A DNA stretch of 64,000 nucleotides from Terriglobia bacterium (GCA_020073185.1 JAIQFT010000028.1:1-64000); one strand, 5' to 3'. Positions 25,850-34,095 are shown, counted from the stretch's first letter. A program made the numbers and translations. Notes: generated from the sequence alone by a model not told the origin.

Positions 25850-26506
25850 ATGACGCAAGCAGGCGCGATCCGCGCATTTTTTATGGCCGGGCCGGCAGGG
25901 CGGCTGGAGGCGTTGCTCAATGAGGGCGCGCCCGGCGCGAAGCACGCCGCGCTGGTGTGTCATCCGCATCCGCTCTTCGGCGGCACCATGCACAACAAGG
26001 TTGTGTTTCACGCCATGAAGGCGCTGAACGGCTTTGGGTTTCCGGTGCTGCGCTTCAATTTTCGCGGCGCCGGGCTGAGCGAGGGTACGCACGACGAAGG
26101 GCGAGGCGAGGTGGAGGACGTCCAGGCGGCGCTGGCGTGGCTGGAAGCGGAATTCCATTTGCCCATCCTGCTCGCGGGATTTTCCTTCGGCGCCTCCACG
26201 GGACTGATCGCCTCATGTCCTGATCCGCGTGTGGATTCGCTGATCGCGCTGGGGGCTCCGGTGCGGGTGGAGGATCGCACCTATGGGTACAAGTTCTTGC
26301 GCGAGTGCACGAAGCCAAAGCTGTTTGTCAGCGGCGCATTAGACGCGTTCGGGCCGCGGCATGACTTAGTGCAATTGGTGGCGCGCGTGCCGGAACCAAA
26401 GAAACTGGTGATCATCGAGGGCGCGGACCATTTTTTCGCGCGGCATCTGGCGGACATGAAGCGGGCGATCGAGCAGTGGGTGCAGGAAGAAATTTCCAGC
26501 TTCTAG
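25850..26506 (+). CDS. alpha/beta hydrolase (Tex30/KANL3-like)
   Basis: 218 aa. The short family with CHPHPLFGGTMHNKV (residues 37-51) and nucleophile Ser112 in GFSFGAS is recognisable. FRGAGLSEG and a C-terminal GADHFF with the catalytic His are also present. Such small dienelactone-hydrolase-like proteins are probably esterases of unknown substrate. The ATG at 25850 lies 102 bp from the divergent M20 gene. Its stop is followed within 2 nt by the remnant of an IS4-type transposase. Confidence 0.87.
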   Translation: MTQAGAIRAFFMAGPAGRLEALLNEGAPGAKHAALVCHPHPLFGGTMHNKVVFHAMKALNGFGFPVLRFNFRGAGLSEGTHDEGRGEVEDVQAALAWLEAEFHLPILLAGFSFGASTGLIASCPDPRVDSLIALGAPVRVEDRTYGYKFLRECTKPKLFVSGALDAFGPRHDLVQLVARVPEPKKLVIIEGADHFFARHLADMKRAIEQWVQEEISSF

Positions 26507-26507
26507 C

Positions 26508-26760
26508 GATCTGGACTTGGCTCGTCTCTGCCGGTTCACGCATACGTGCGCCTTCATCATCACCCGCGCCAAACAAAACACACGTGCTGATCGCCATTGC
26601 CAAGAAACGGCTGCACCTGGACCTGACCTCACGCAAAATGCTGCCATTCCTGAGCATCACCATTTTCGACAAAGGCCCGATAATACAGGCGTTCGCCGAC
26701 TTTCACGACCCGAACGAAAATCCCAATCCCGCTGTCCAACTGCCCGTGTTCCCCTTATGA
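26508..26760 (+). pseudogene. remnant of an IS4-type transposase
   Basis: Two frames carry fragments of the same family. From 26508, DLDLARLCRFTHTCAFIITRAK resembles the transposase segment around DxARL...AFFVTRAK. From about 26580, in another frame, VLIAIAKKRLHLDL...LPFLSITIFDKGPIIQAF resembles the C-terminal end of IS4-type transposases, ending at a TGA (26758-26760). The catalytic DDE core is missing, so an internal deletion with frameshift is likely. No terminal inverted repeats were identified. The resemblance is from memory of the family, not a search. Confidence 0.6.
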
Positions 26761-26773
26761 TGGGGCGGTACTG

Positions 26774-26861
26774 ATTTTGTAATTTTGTGAGTTCTGACCG
26801 GGAGTGGGTGCAACTTGCCGGTCCTCGACAATCTTACAAATTACCAATTACAAAATTACCA
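26774..26861. repeat. spacer repeat J (ATTTTGTAATTTTG and inverted copies)
   Basis: GATTTTGTAATTTTGTGAG (from 26773) and TTACAAATTACCAATTACAAAATTACCA (26834-26861) are inverted relatives. The second copy directly touches the ATG of the SDR gene, so it probably forms its ribosome-binding region. No typical Shine-Dalgarno sequence is seen there. Confidence 0.7.
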
Positions 26862-27650
26862 ATGGACTTGGGCCTCAAGGATCGTGTCGTCATCGTTGCC
26901 GCCTCGAGCCGGGGCATTGGGCAGGCGACGGCGGAAGCGTTCGCCGCCGAGGGCTGCAAACTCGCCATCTGCGCGCGCAGCACCCAGACCTTGCGCTTGC
27001 TCGCCGCCAGCATCGCCGGCAAACATCATGTTCCGGTGCACTGCGAAGGCCTGGACGTTACCGATGCCGCCGCCGTCCGCCAATTTGTCGCCAATGTTGC
27101 CAGCCGTTTCGGGGGCGTGGACGTCTGCGTCACCAATGCGGGAGGTCCGCCCGCGAAAGGCTTTCTTGCCACCACGGCCGAGGACTGGCAGCAAGCGGTC
27201 GAACAAAACCTGCTTAGCATCGTCCATTTTGCGCGCGCCGTGATCCCGCTCATGCAGCGTAAGAAATGGGGGCGCCTGCTCACCATTACCTCGCTCACCG
27301 TAAGACAGCCGGTCGACCAACTCGTGCTCTCGAACGCGGTGCGCACCGGGGCAGTGGGCCTGGTGAAAAGCCTCGCCAACGAGTTCGGCCCGGACGGGAT
27401 TACGGTCAACAACGTGGGGCCGGGCTACACCGCCACCGATCGCCTGAAGCAGCTTGCCCGCACGCAGGCGCAGGCCGCGGGGGTGGCGGAGGAAGAGATT
27501 TTCGCGCGTTGGGCGGCTGATTCTCCGCTGCACCGGATCGCCCGGCCCGAAGAGGTCGCCGACGCCATCGTCTGGCTCGCCTCCGAGCGCGCCTCCTTCA
27601 TCACCGGCCAAACCCTCCTGGTTGACGGCGGTGCTTACAAAGGCTTGTAG
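26862..27650 (+). CDS. atypical short-chain dehydrogenase/reductase (SDR)
   Basis: A 262-aa Rossmann-fold SDR. The cofactor motif reads AASSRGIGQ, NAGGPP is intact and ITSLTV carries the usual Ser. At the normal YxxxK site the sequence is VLSNAVRTGAVGLVKSL, so by alignment the catalytic Tyr is Ser and the Lys is Arg. A divergent SDR group with LSN..R at this place is known, and its reaction is unclear. The C-terminus (FITGQTLLVDGG) is canonical. The ATG at 26862 fits the family start (MDLGLKDRVVIVAASS); the extra upstream codons are repeat-derived. Confidence 0.9.
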   Translation: MDLGLKDRVVIVAASSRGIGQATAEAFAAEGCKLAICARSTQTLRLLAASIAGKHHVPVHCEGLDVTDAAAVRQFVANVASRFGGVDVCVTNAGGPPAKGFLATTAEDWQQAVEQNLLSIVHFARAVIPLMQRKKWGRLLTITSLTVRQPVDQLVLSNAVRTGAVGLVKSLANEFGPDGITVNNVGPGYTATDRLKQLARTQAQAAGVAEEEIFARWAADSPLHRIARPEEVADAIVWLASERASFITGQTLLVDGGAYKGL

Positions 27651-27743
27651 CTCAAACGCGGCCGTGTGCAAGCCTCTTCCTGCATTTGGGCGAAATCGGC
27701 AAGGGTTCTCCGGGCTGCTGCATCGGTCGTGAAATCCGTTAAC

Positions 27744-29183
27744 TCAGAACTCAGCACGCACACTTTCCGCCGGCGTGAACAAACTCACGATCGCCGTCAC
27801 CACAAAATTCAGGCACAAGGCGCAAAACCCGGCGTTGAGCCCGTGAAAGGGATCGCGCCTGGTCAACATCAGGAACGCCACCGTGCCCACGCCCGCTACC
27901 AGGCCCGCGAATACGCCGGATGTGGTCACGCGCCGCGAATACAGGCCGAGTACCACCCCGGGGAAGAATTGCGTGACCCCGGCATATCCCAAAAGCAGCA
28001 GCGCAACCAAGGTCGTCGAGCTGTAGATCGCGAAGTACAGCGCGACCGCAGTGATCACCAGCACCATGAGCTTGGCCAGCCTGGCAACCTGCACATCCGT
28101 TGTCCGCGGCGCGAAAATTGGGCGGTAGAGATTTTTCGCGAACAAGGCCGCCGCGGTCAGGATTTGGATGGCCGCCGGCACCATCGCCGTCAGCGCGCCG
28201 GCCCCGCCGATCAGCCCCAGAAACCACGCCGGAAAAGTCTTGCGCACCACCGTCAGCAGCGACAGGTCGCCATTCTTCAATCCGGGCACCACCAGGATGG
28301 CGGCGTAGCCTACGAAAAAAATCAGCGGCAGCGTGATCCCGTACAGCGACATCACCACCGCATTGCGGCGCAGCGTGTTGCCGCTTTTTGCCGTGTAGCT
28401 GCTGCCAAACGCGTGCGGCCACATATAGAAGCCGAACGAGGTCAGCAGCACGGTCGAGATGTACCAGGAGTGTCCCAGGTTGGGCGTGGAGCCGGGCATC
28501 GTCAGATGCTGCGGCTTGACCCTCAGCAGCGCGGAGAACATCGGCCCGATGCCGCCGAAGTAGTGATACGGCACGCCGATCCCGATGGCGAACGCCGCCG
28601 CCAGAAGCAAGATGTCTTTCAGAACGCTGACCCAGGCCACAGCGCGCACACCGCTGGCGAAGACGAACCCCGCTACCAGCGCGAAGGCGATGATCATCGC
28701 TGGCGTGCGCCCGATGCCTTCGAAGCTTGCCACCTCCACGATGATTCCCAGCCCCGTGAGCTGGAGCTGCAAATACGGGATCATGAACACCACGCCGACC
28801 AGGGAGACAAACGCGGCTAGGTATTTGCTGCCGTATCGCTGCCGAAAAAAATCGGCTTGCGTTTGCAGCGCGTGTTTTCGCCCCACCTCCCACACCTGCG
28901 GGAGAATGTAGAACGACACTACGTAGGCCAGGGTGAGGTAGCCGAGGATATAAAGTGTCGGCCCTCCGCGCGAGTACGCCCACCCGCTGGCGCCCAGAAA
29001 CGCGAAGGTGGTGTAGATCTCGCCCGCCATCAGCAGCCAGACCAGCAGCAGGCCGAAGCCGCGCCCCGCCACCGTCCACTGCTCCAAGTCCATCTTGTGG
29101 CGGGCGCCGGCGTAGAATCCGATCCCCGAACCCAGCACCACGATAACGAAAATCACCGTCAGCGCCACCACGCTCGGGCTCAT
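27744..29183 (-). CDS. sodium:solute symporter (SSS family)
   Basis: A 479-aa membrane transporter with about 13 hydrophobic helices of the SSS (LeuT-fold) family, like PutP and ActP-type permeases. Typical pieces are GRGFGLLLVWLLMAGEIYTTFAFLG near the start and the YMWPHAFGSSYTAKSG region (about residues 245-260). The substrate cannot be read from sequence; mono- or dicarboxylates and amino acids are possible. The ATG at 29183 overlaps the TGA of the upstream DUF3311 gene as ATGA, so the two are translationally coupled. That pairing is usual for this symporter subgroup. Confidence 0.92.
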   Translation of the reverse strand: MSPSVVALTVIFVIVVLGSGIGFYAGARHKMDLEQWTVAGRGFGLLLVWLLMAGEIYTTFAFLGASGWAYSRGGPTLYILGYLTLAYVVSFYILPQVWEVGRKHALQTQADFFRQRYGSKYLAAFVSLVGVVFMIPYLQLQLTGLGIIVEVASFEGIGRTPAMIIAFALVAGFVFASGVRAVAWVSVLKDILLLAAAFAIGIGVPYHYFGGIGPMFSALLRVKPQHLTMPGSTPNLGHSWYISTVLLTSFGFYMWPHAFGSSYTAKSGNTLRRNAVVMSLYGITLPLIFFVGYAAILVVPGLKNGDLSLLTVVRKTFPAWFLGLIGGAGALTAMVPAAIQILTAAALFAKNLYRPIFAPRTTDVQVARLAKLMVLVITAVALYFAIYSSTTLVALLLLGYAGVTQFFPGVVLGLYSRRVTTSGVFAGLVAGVGTVAFLMLTRRDPFHGLNAGFCALCLNFVVTAIVSLFTPAESVRAEF

Positions 29184-29407
29184 CGCGGCGTGCCCTCGCG
29201 ATCGCCGGCGTTCCCGTTGCGCACTTCCAGCGCGTAAGCGCCCCACATGCACAGCGGCGTGAGTACCAGCCACGAGATCAGCCAGAACATGTTGAACGGA
29301 ATCCCCAGGACCATGGGGTGAATGCGGTCCCAGAGCGGTACCGAGAAGCAGACGGCGGCGAACGGAATCAGCCCCAGCAGCAGCGCGCCGAGCGAGGGCG
29401 GTTTCAC
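29180..29407 (-). CDS. DUF3311-type small membrane protein
   Basis: A 75-aa protein with two transmembrane helices (LGALLLGLIPFAAVCFSVPLW and FNMFWLISWLVLTPLCMWGAYAL). It matches the DUF3311 proteins that accompany SSS symporters and probably acts as an accessory subunit. The GTG start at 29407 is preceded by GGGAGG; the open frame upstream of it is not protein-like. Its stop overlaps the symporter start by four bases. Confidence 0.85.
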   Translation of the reverse strand: MKPPSLGALLLGLIPFAAVCFSVPLWDRIHPMVLGIPFNMFWLISWLVLTPLCMWGAYALEVRNGNAGDREGTPR

Positions 29408-29468
29408 GCGGGCCTCCCTGTGCAGTGGAAAACCATTCCCCAGGAGCAAGGAATACGAAAAAAACGAT

Positions 29469-30350
29469 TCAGGACGTGCTGCTATGGCTATCGATGCCCG
29501 CCCACTTCTCCAGCAGAGCCAGCGTGGACGCATAATCCAGGTCGGCGCTGCCTTCCTCGGTGGCGACCTCGTAAATCTCTTCCACCGTTTCCAACCCCGG
29601 CAGCTTGACGCGAGCCTCGCGCGCGGCTTCCAGCATGAGATGAATGTCCTTGTGCATCAGTCTCAGCGGAAAGTTCGGTGAGAAATCATGCCGCAGGACA
29701 AACGGCGCCTTGTAATCTGAAACTCCGGAGCGAATCATGGACGCGTTCACCAGTTCCATGAAACGTTCGCGTGGCACGCCCAGCTTGCTGGTCAGGGTGA
29801 GCGCTTCCGCGAAGCCTTCGAACATCATGGAAATCATCAGGTTGCCGCCGAGCTTGGCGGATTGGCCGTGTCCCGTCGGCCCCATGTGCAGGACCTTCTT
29901 TCCCATCACACTGAATAGTGGTTCCAGGCGCGCGATCGTGGCCTCTGCCCCGCCGACGATGAAGATCAGTTGCCCGCTCTCGGCGCCGACCTTCGATCCG
30001 GTAATCGGCGCGTCCACGTAGTCGGCGCCGCGTGCCCGCACCCGCTCGGCGAACTTGCGCGTCGCCGAAGGCGCAATCGTGCTGGAATCGGCGACGATCA
30101 TCCCCGGCTCAAGCACGCTCTCCACCCCATCGGCGGAAAAAAGCACGCGCTCCACGGCCGCCGTGTCCGAGACGCACACCCACACCACCTCCGCGCCGCG
30201 CGCTGCCTCCGCCGGGCTCACCGCGATCCGCGCGCCTTCCACGTGTTTGCCGGCGCTGCGGCTCCATGCGGTGACCTCGTGACCCGCCTGTGCCAGTTTC
30301 GCCGCCATCGGACGGCCCATGATCCCCAATCCCAGAAACGCTACGCGCAT
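29469..30350 (-). CDS. NAD(P)-dependent beta-hydroxyacid dehydrogenase
   Basis: A 293-aa member of the 3-hydroxyisobutyrate/tartronate semialdehyde reductase/GLYR family. The N-terminal dinucleotide motif is GLGIMGRPMA, the substrate motif DAPITGSKVGAESG, and the catalytic Lys/Asn lie in GHGQSAKLGGNLM. ATG 30350 starts exactly at the Rossmann strand. Possible substrates are tartronate semialdehyde, glyoxylate or succinic semialdehyde. With glcDEF and glycerate kinase in the same window, tartronate semialdehyde or glyoxylate reduction is attractive, but this is inference. It is divergent from the following metallo-beta-lactamase-fold gene. Confidence 0.92.
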   Translation of the reverse strand: MRVAFLGLGIMGRPMAAKLAQAGHEVTAWSRSAGKHVEGARIAVSPAEAARGAEVVWVCVSDTAAVERVLFSADGVESVLEPGMIVADSSTIAPSATRKFAERVRARGADYVDAPITGSKVGAESGQLIFIVGGAEATIARLEPLFSVMGKKVLHMGPTGHGQSAKLGGNLMISMMFEGFAEALTLTSKLGVPRERFMELVNASMIRSGVSDYKAPFVLRHDFSPNFPLRLMHKDIHLMLEAAREARVKLPGLETVEEIYEVATEEGSADLDYASTLALLEKWAGIDSHSSTS

Positions 30351-30458
30351 GTCTTGCCTCGCAAACAACAGCAGGTGATTATACAAAGTCGAGTTCTGAA
30401 ATTGCGTTGCGCGGGTACTCTCGCACTAGAATCATCTGCCACCCGCTCGGCGTCTAAT

Positions 30459-31349
30459 ATGCGGATGATCAATCTGACCCTCCGGCGACGCGCCCGCCAG
30501 TTTAGCAAGCTGGTACGCCATTCCGCGCTGACGCCGCGCACCGGCCAGCCGCGCAAACCGGTTCTGGCACGCAGCGGACAACTCGGGCTCACCTTCATCG
30601 GACATTCCAGTTTCTTCGTCCAGATGGCCGGGATGAATCTCGTCATTGATCCCAACTTCGCCCACTGGCTCTTCGTCCTCAAGCGCCTCCGCCAGCCGGG
30701 GGTTCGAATCAAAGACCTGCCGCCGCTCGACTTAGTGCTGGTTACCCACGCCCACTTCGACCACCTGCATCGCCCGTCCTTGCGCGCGCTGGTGCGACAC
30801 ACGCGGCGCCTGCACCGGCCCGCGCCCACGATCGTGGTGCCGCGGAACGTGGCCGACCTCGTCTCCGACCTGGGCTTCAGCGACATCATCCAGCTCGACT
30901 GTTGGGGCGAGCACCAGCAGAATGGCCTCAGCATCGTGCATACGCCCTCGCGCCACTGGGGGGCGCGCGTCGTTCGCGACATGCACCGCGGCTTCGGCGG
31001 TTACGTGATTCGCTCCCAACGCGAATGTCTCTACCACGCCGGCGACACCGCCTATTTCAACGGCTTCCGCGAAATCGGCGAGCGCCTCCGCCCCCAGCTC
31101 GCCATGCTGCCCATCGGCGCCTACGATCCGCCCTCCTTCCGCAACGTGCACGCCTCGCCCGCCGACGCCGTGCGCGCCTTCCTGGACCTGCGCGCCCGCT
31201 ACATGGTCCCCATGCACTATGGCACCTTCCGCCTCTCGCACGAGCCCATGGACCAGCCGCTCCAGTTCCTCGCCTCCGAGGCGAAGAAACACGGCGTCGA
31301 CGACCGGGTGCTGGTGTTACAAGAGGGTGTGACGCAGGTGTTTGAATGA
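30459..31349 (+). CDS. metallo-beta-lactamase-fold hydrolase (NAPE-PLD/UlaG-like)
   Basis: A 296-aa MBL-fold protein. GHSSFFVQMAGMNLVIDPNFA precedes the metal motif HAHFDHLH, followed by HTPSRHWGAR, HAGDTAYF and MVPMHYGTF. This layout is that of N-acyl-phosphatidylethanolamine phospholipase D-like and UlaG-like hydrolases. The substrate is unknown. The start is uncertain: ATG 30459 and ATG 30465 are both possible, and neither has a clear ribosome binding site. Inverted repeats K follow the stop codon. Confidence 0.9.
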   Translation: MRMINLTLRRRARQFSKLVRHSALTPRTGQPRKPVLARSGQLGLTFIGHSSFFVQMAGMNLVIDPNFAHWLFVLKRLRQPGVRIKDLPPLDLVLVTHAHFDHLHRPSLRALVRHTRRLHRPAPTIVVPRNVADLVSDLGFSDIIQLDCWGEHQQNGLSIVHTPSRHWGARVVRDMHRGFGGYVIRSQRECLYHAGDTAYFNGFREIGERLRPQLAMLPIGAYDPPSFRNVHASPADAVRAFLDLRARYMVPMHYGTFRLSHEPMDQPLQFLASEAKKHGVDDRVLVLQEGVTQVFE

Positions 31350-31358
31350 GGAAACTGT

Positions 31359-31455
31359 AGTTAGTGATTAGTAACTAGTTTGTTCCGCTTAAATTCACAG
31401 TTTCTCCCACCCCTGAACACAAGTCTGTCTTGTTAATTACTAGTTACTAATTACT
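31359..31455. repeat. spacer repeat K (inverted ATTAGTAACTAGT)
   Basis: AGTTAGTGATTAGTAACTAGT (31359-31379) and TAATTACTAGTTACTAATTACT (31434-31455) are inverted copies separated by about 54 bp. The perfect shared core is ATTAGTAACTAGT. Confidence 0.8.
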
Positions 31456-31571
31456 GTCTTTGCTTATCAAGCCAATCGAAATTATGCGTTTCCCTTTCCC
31501 CGCCGGCACGCCCACAATCCGCTTAGTCGCCTGCATCCTGATTGTTTGAATCGCGGCGGCGGAGAAATTCA

Positions 31572-31730
31572 ATGCTGTGCCCGTACTGCCACACCGACTA
31601 CACCAACGATCGTCCTTGCTTCTGCCATCCGTCTACTGAGGCCCAAGCGCCCGAGCATGAGCAGGCGCGTTTTCCCGAGACCTTCCCCAGCATCGCCTGG
31701 AATTCGCATCGCGGTGTGCGGCTGGATTAG
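31572..31730 (+). CDS. small zinc-ribbon-like protein
   Basis: A 52-aa ORF starting MLCPYCHTDYTNDRPCFCHP. The CPYC and CFCH groups could hold one zinc ion. The rest is a short polar tail (PETFPSIAWNSHRG). A GGAG-type site precedes the ATG. No function is known to me. Its size makes chance possible, but the Cys/His spacing argues for a real gene. Repeat-type spacers lie on both sides. Confidence 0.45.
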   Translation: MLCPYCHTDYTNDRPCFCHPSTEAQAPEHEQARFPETFPSIAWNSHRGVRLD

Positions 31731-31740
31731 AAAAACAGGA

Positions 31741-31866
31741 GTCAGTAGCTATAGGTAGTTAGCCCGGAGTGTCTCTGGCGGTCGCTGAAGGTCTTGCCTC
31801 GCATTCGAATTACCAGGTCGCAACGAAGGTCGGGTGCTGCTCGCTAACTCCTAACTCTAACTGCTC
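31741..31866. repeat. spacer repeat L (inverted AGTTAG/CTAACT words)
   Basis: GTCAGTAGCTATAGGTAGTTAGC (31741-31763) faces TCGCTAACTCCTAACTCTAACTGCTC (31841-31866) at the end of the glycerate kinase gene. Confidence 0.6.
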
Positions 31867-31870
31867 ACAT

Positions 31871-33220
31871 CTACCAAGCCAGCAACAGCCGCAGATCCCT
31901 GAGGTTGTTCCCCGTCGGTCCGGTGACGATCGCGTCCCCCAAACGATCGAAAAAGGGAAACGCATCGCAGCCCGCCAGCGACTTCGCCGCATCCAGCCCC
32001 TGTGTTTTCGCGCGCTCCAGCGTGGTCCCGTCCGCGATCGCTCCCGCCGCGGCGCTGTTGCCGTCAATGCCGTCGGTGCCGGCGCTGAGCACGGTGATGC
32101 TTTCGCCCGCGATTTTTTGTGCGCAACAGAGCGCGAAATGCGAGTTCCGCCCGCCGACGCCGTGCTTCGCCTTCACCTTCACTGTCACTTCTCCGCCCGA
32201 TACGAGGCACGCCCGCGCCACGCCCTGCCTCAGCTTGCGCAATTTGTTCAACAGATAATCAGACGCTTTGGCGTAGTCCCAGTCGTCGCAGGAGTTGTCC
32301 ACATCGACGGCGAACCCGCGCGCGGCCGCCTGTGCCGCCGCGGCCTGCAGCAGCGACGCGTTCGACAGCACCGGCCACCAGCGCGAGTTGGCAAACGCCG
32401 GGTCACCCGCCTTCGGCGTTTCCTCCAGGATTTTTTTCGTAAACAACTCGCGCACCGATGGCGGAAACTCCTCCACCATGCGGTGGCGCTCGGCGATGCG
32501 GTAGCAATCCTCGACGGTAGTCGAATCCGGCATCGTCAGCCCCGACGACAGCGAGTCCAGCGCCTTGTCGGGCACATCCGACACCATGATGGACAGTTGC
32601 TGCGCGGGCGCCGCCGCCCTCGCCAGCCGTCCCCCTTTGATCCCCGACAGGTGCTTGCGGATGGCGTTGATCTCCGCAATCGGCGCCCCCGAATGCACCA
32701 GCACCTCGTAGGTTTTGACGATGTCCTGCAGTGCGATCGCGTCGTCGGCCGGATGCTCCACGCACGCCGACCCGCCGCCACTGATCAGGAAAAGGCAGAG
32801 TGCTTCCTCCGGCTGCCGCGCCACGTAGCGCAGGATCGCCCGGCCTGCGGCCAGCGATTCGCGATTGGGCAGAGGATGTCCGCCGCAAAAGTAACGGAAC
32901 CCGCGCCGTTGCGTGCCGGGATGAGTGGAACCAGCGACAATCCCTTCCAGGCCGTCTCCCATCTGTTCCGCCAGCGCCTCGGCCATGTTGTGCGCGCCCT
33001 TGCCGATGGCGATGACCGACACACGGTCGTACGCCGGCAGCCCGTACAGGTCCTCGCAGACGCGCAGAACCCCGCGCTCGTAATTGACGTGTCGCGCGAA
33101 CGCCTTCTGAATGGTGCTCTGAGCCAGTGCTTCCTGGAACACCTCGCGCGCCGCCAGCCGCAGCCCGCGCGCGCTGCGCTCCCGCTCGGACGTACTGCGA
33201 GCTGCCGCCCGCTCTGCCAT
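31871..33220 (-). CDS. glycerate 2-kinase (MOFRL family)
   Basis: A 449-aa class II glycerate kinase (DUF4147 plus MOFRL domains) that makes 2-phosphoglycerate from glycerate. Visible are AIGKGAHNMAEAL near residue 75, HPLPNRES, the LISGGGSAC nucleotide-binding loop near 150, KHLSGIKGGRLA, and the MOFRL-end segments SGGEVTVKVK, GGRNSHFAL and SAGTDGIDGNSAAAGA. The start ATG 33220 agrees with the usual N-terminus. A longer frame up to 33454 is read through a repeat spacer and is unlikely. It could complete a glycolate-glycerate route with glcDEF and the dehydrogenase at 29469. Confidence 0.93.
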   Translation of the reverse strand: MAERAAARSTSERERSARGLRLAAREVFQEALAQSTIQKAFARHVNYERGVLRVCEDLYGLPAYDRVSVIAIGKGAHNMAEALAEQMGDGLEGIVAGSTHPGTQRRGFRYFCGGHPLPNRESLAAGRAILRYVARQPEEALCLFLISGGGSACVEHPADDAIALQDIVKTYEVLVHSGAPIAEINAIRKHLSGIKGGRLARAAAPAQQLSIMVSDVPDKALDSLSSGLTMPDSTTVEDCYRIAERHRMVEEFPPSVRELFTKKILEETPKAGDPAFANSRWWPVLSNASLLQAAAAQAAARGFAVDVDNSCDDWDYAKASDYLLNKLRKLRQGVARACLVSGGEVTVKVKAKHGVGGRNSHFALCCAQKIAGESITVLSAGTDGIDGNSAAAGAIADGTTLERAKTQGLDAAKSLAGCDAFPFFDRLGDAIVTGPTGNNLRDLRLLLAW

Positions 33221-33306
33221 AGACGTAGCTTCTAGTTTCAAGCCAAAGACCAGTATTGCTACCGCGACTGATCTCCGGCAAGTTGCACCCTCTCCCCGGT
33301 CAGAAA

Positions 33307-33590
33307 TCACAAAATTGCAAATTCCAAATTGCCAATCAGAGAGCCTTTCCCGGCACGCTCTGCATGACAAACATGCCACCCGGGACGCCGGGCGATGTGA
33401 TTCTTTTCGACGCCCTCCTTGATGCGGCGGCGGAGTTCGCGCATGACCTTGCATTGCCGACCGGGACGGGTCTTCACCAGCATCACGTAATCCACCTCGT
33501 TACCGCTGACGCGCTCGATGTCCGGCAGCTGCGGGTCGGAGACGAGAAACTCGGAATTGCTGCGCGCGCAGGCCGCCGGGAAGTGCCTTG
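33307..33590 (-). pseudogene. remnant of a mechanosensitive channel (MscS-type) C-terminus
   Basis: Without a plausible start, the minus-strand frame reads SEFLVSDPQLPDIERVSGNE, then VDYVMLVKTRPGRQ, then RELRRRIKEGVEKNHI. This is the pattern of the C-terminal domain of MscS-like channels (LxxKTRPGxQ...RELRRRIKxAFxxxGI). The last residues before the stop are encoded by spacer repeat M, so the original end is lost. The pore-forming N-terminal part is absent. I therefore regard it as a decayed gene fragment. The family match is by eye. Confidence 0.5.
33309..33337. repeat. spacer repeat M (CAAATTCCAAATTGCCAAT)
   Basis: Tandem CAAAATTGCAAATTCCAAATTGCCAAT words overlap the end of the MscS remnant. 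The words resemble repeat J. Confidence 0.65.
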
Positions 33591-33666
33591 ACTTCCGCCC
33601 TGATGGATGGCTCGACCATGCGCGCTTTCAGCACGCGATTATACAGGGACAAAACGCCTCGTTCCT

Positions 33667-33694
33667 TTGCGCCACCTGCTCTTCATCTTATAAT
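33667..33694 (+). promoter_or_regulatory. promoter of the 33724 gene
   Basis: TTGCGC (33667-33672) and a perfect TATAAT (33689-33694) are spaced by 16 nt. Transcription would start about 20 nt before the GTG start codon. Confidence 0.5.
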
Positions 33695-33723
33695 CGCCGC
33701 ATCCCGATTCTGATGAGGCCATC

Positions 33724-34095
33724 GTGCGGCAAGCCGTCCTTTTCGTAACCCTTCTCCTGACTATATGCGGATCCGGTTTAACCCAGAGGGCCGGTGTTCC
33801 CCGCCGTGGGCCCGGCGGCGCAGCTGCCAGCGGCGATCCGCAGTTCGAGCAACGCCGCAACGACAGCAACCCGGACATTCAGCGCATGGAACGTGATCGG
33901 GACAAGCGATTGAACAAGGAACGCCAAGCGGCGATCCAGCGTGACACGGATAAGCTGCTGTCTCTCGCCACCGAGCTGAAGCAGTACGTGGACAAGACAA
34001 ACGAGAATGTTCTATCGCTGGAAGTGATGAAGAAAGCCGAGGAAATCGAGAAGCTGGCCCACCAGGTCAAAGAGAAAATGAAGAGCGGCCGCTAA
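33724..34095 (+). CDS. exported coiled-coil protein
   Basis: A 123-aa protein with an N-terminal signal peptide (VLFVTLLLTICGSGLTQ) and a Gly/Pro/Ala-rich linker. Its strongly helical C-terminal half has heptad-like patterns (LLSLATELKQYVDKTNENVL, VMKKAEEIEKLAHQVKEKMK). It looks like a periplasmic coiled-coil protein of the type frequent in Acidobacteriota; function unknown. The GTG start is preceded by TGAGG and by a TATAAT promoter. Confidence 0.78.
   Translation: MRQAVLFVTLLLTICGSGLTQRAGVPRRGPGGAAASGDPQFEQRRNDSNPDIQRMERDRDKRLNKERQAAIQRDTDKLLSLATELKQYVDKTNENVLSLEVMKKAEEIEKLAHQVKEKMKSGR

Noticed and set aside
26476-26760. Open frame that could be called a 94-aa protein
   Set aside because: Its first half is antisense-like or out-of-frame sequence and only the second half resembles a transposase end; it is better explained as an IS4-type remnant.
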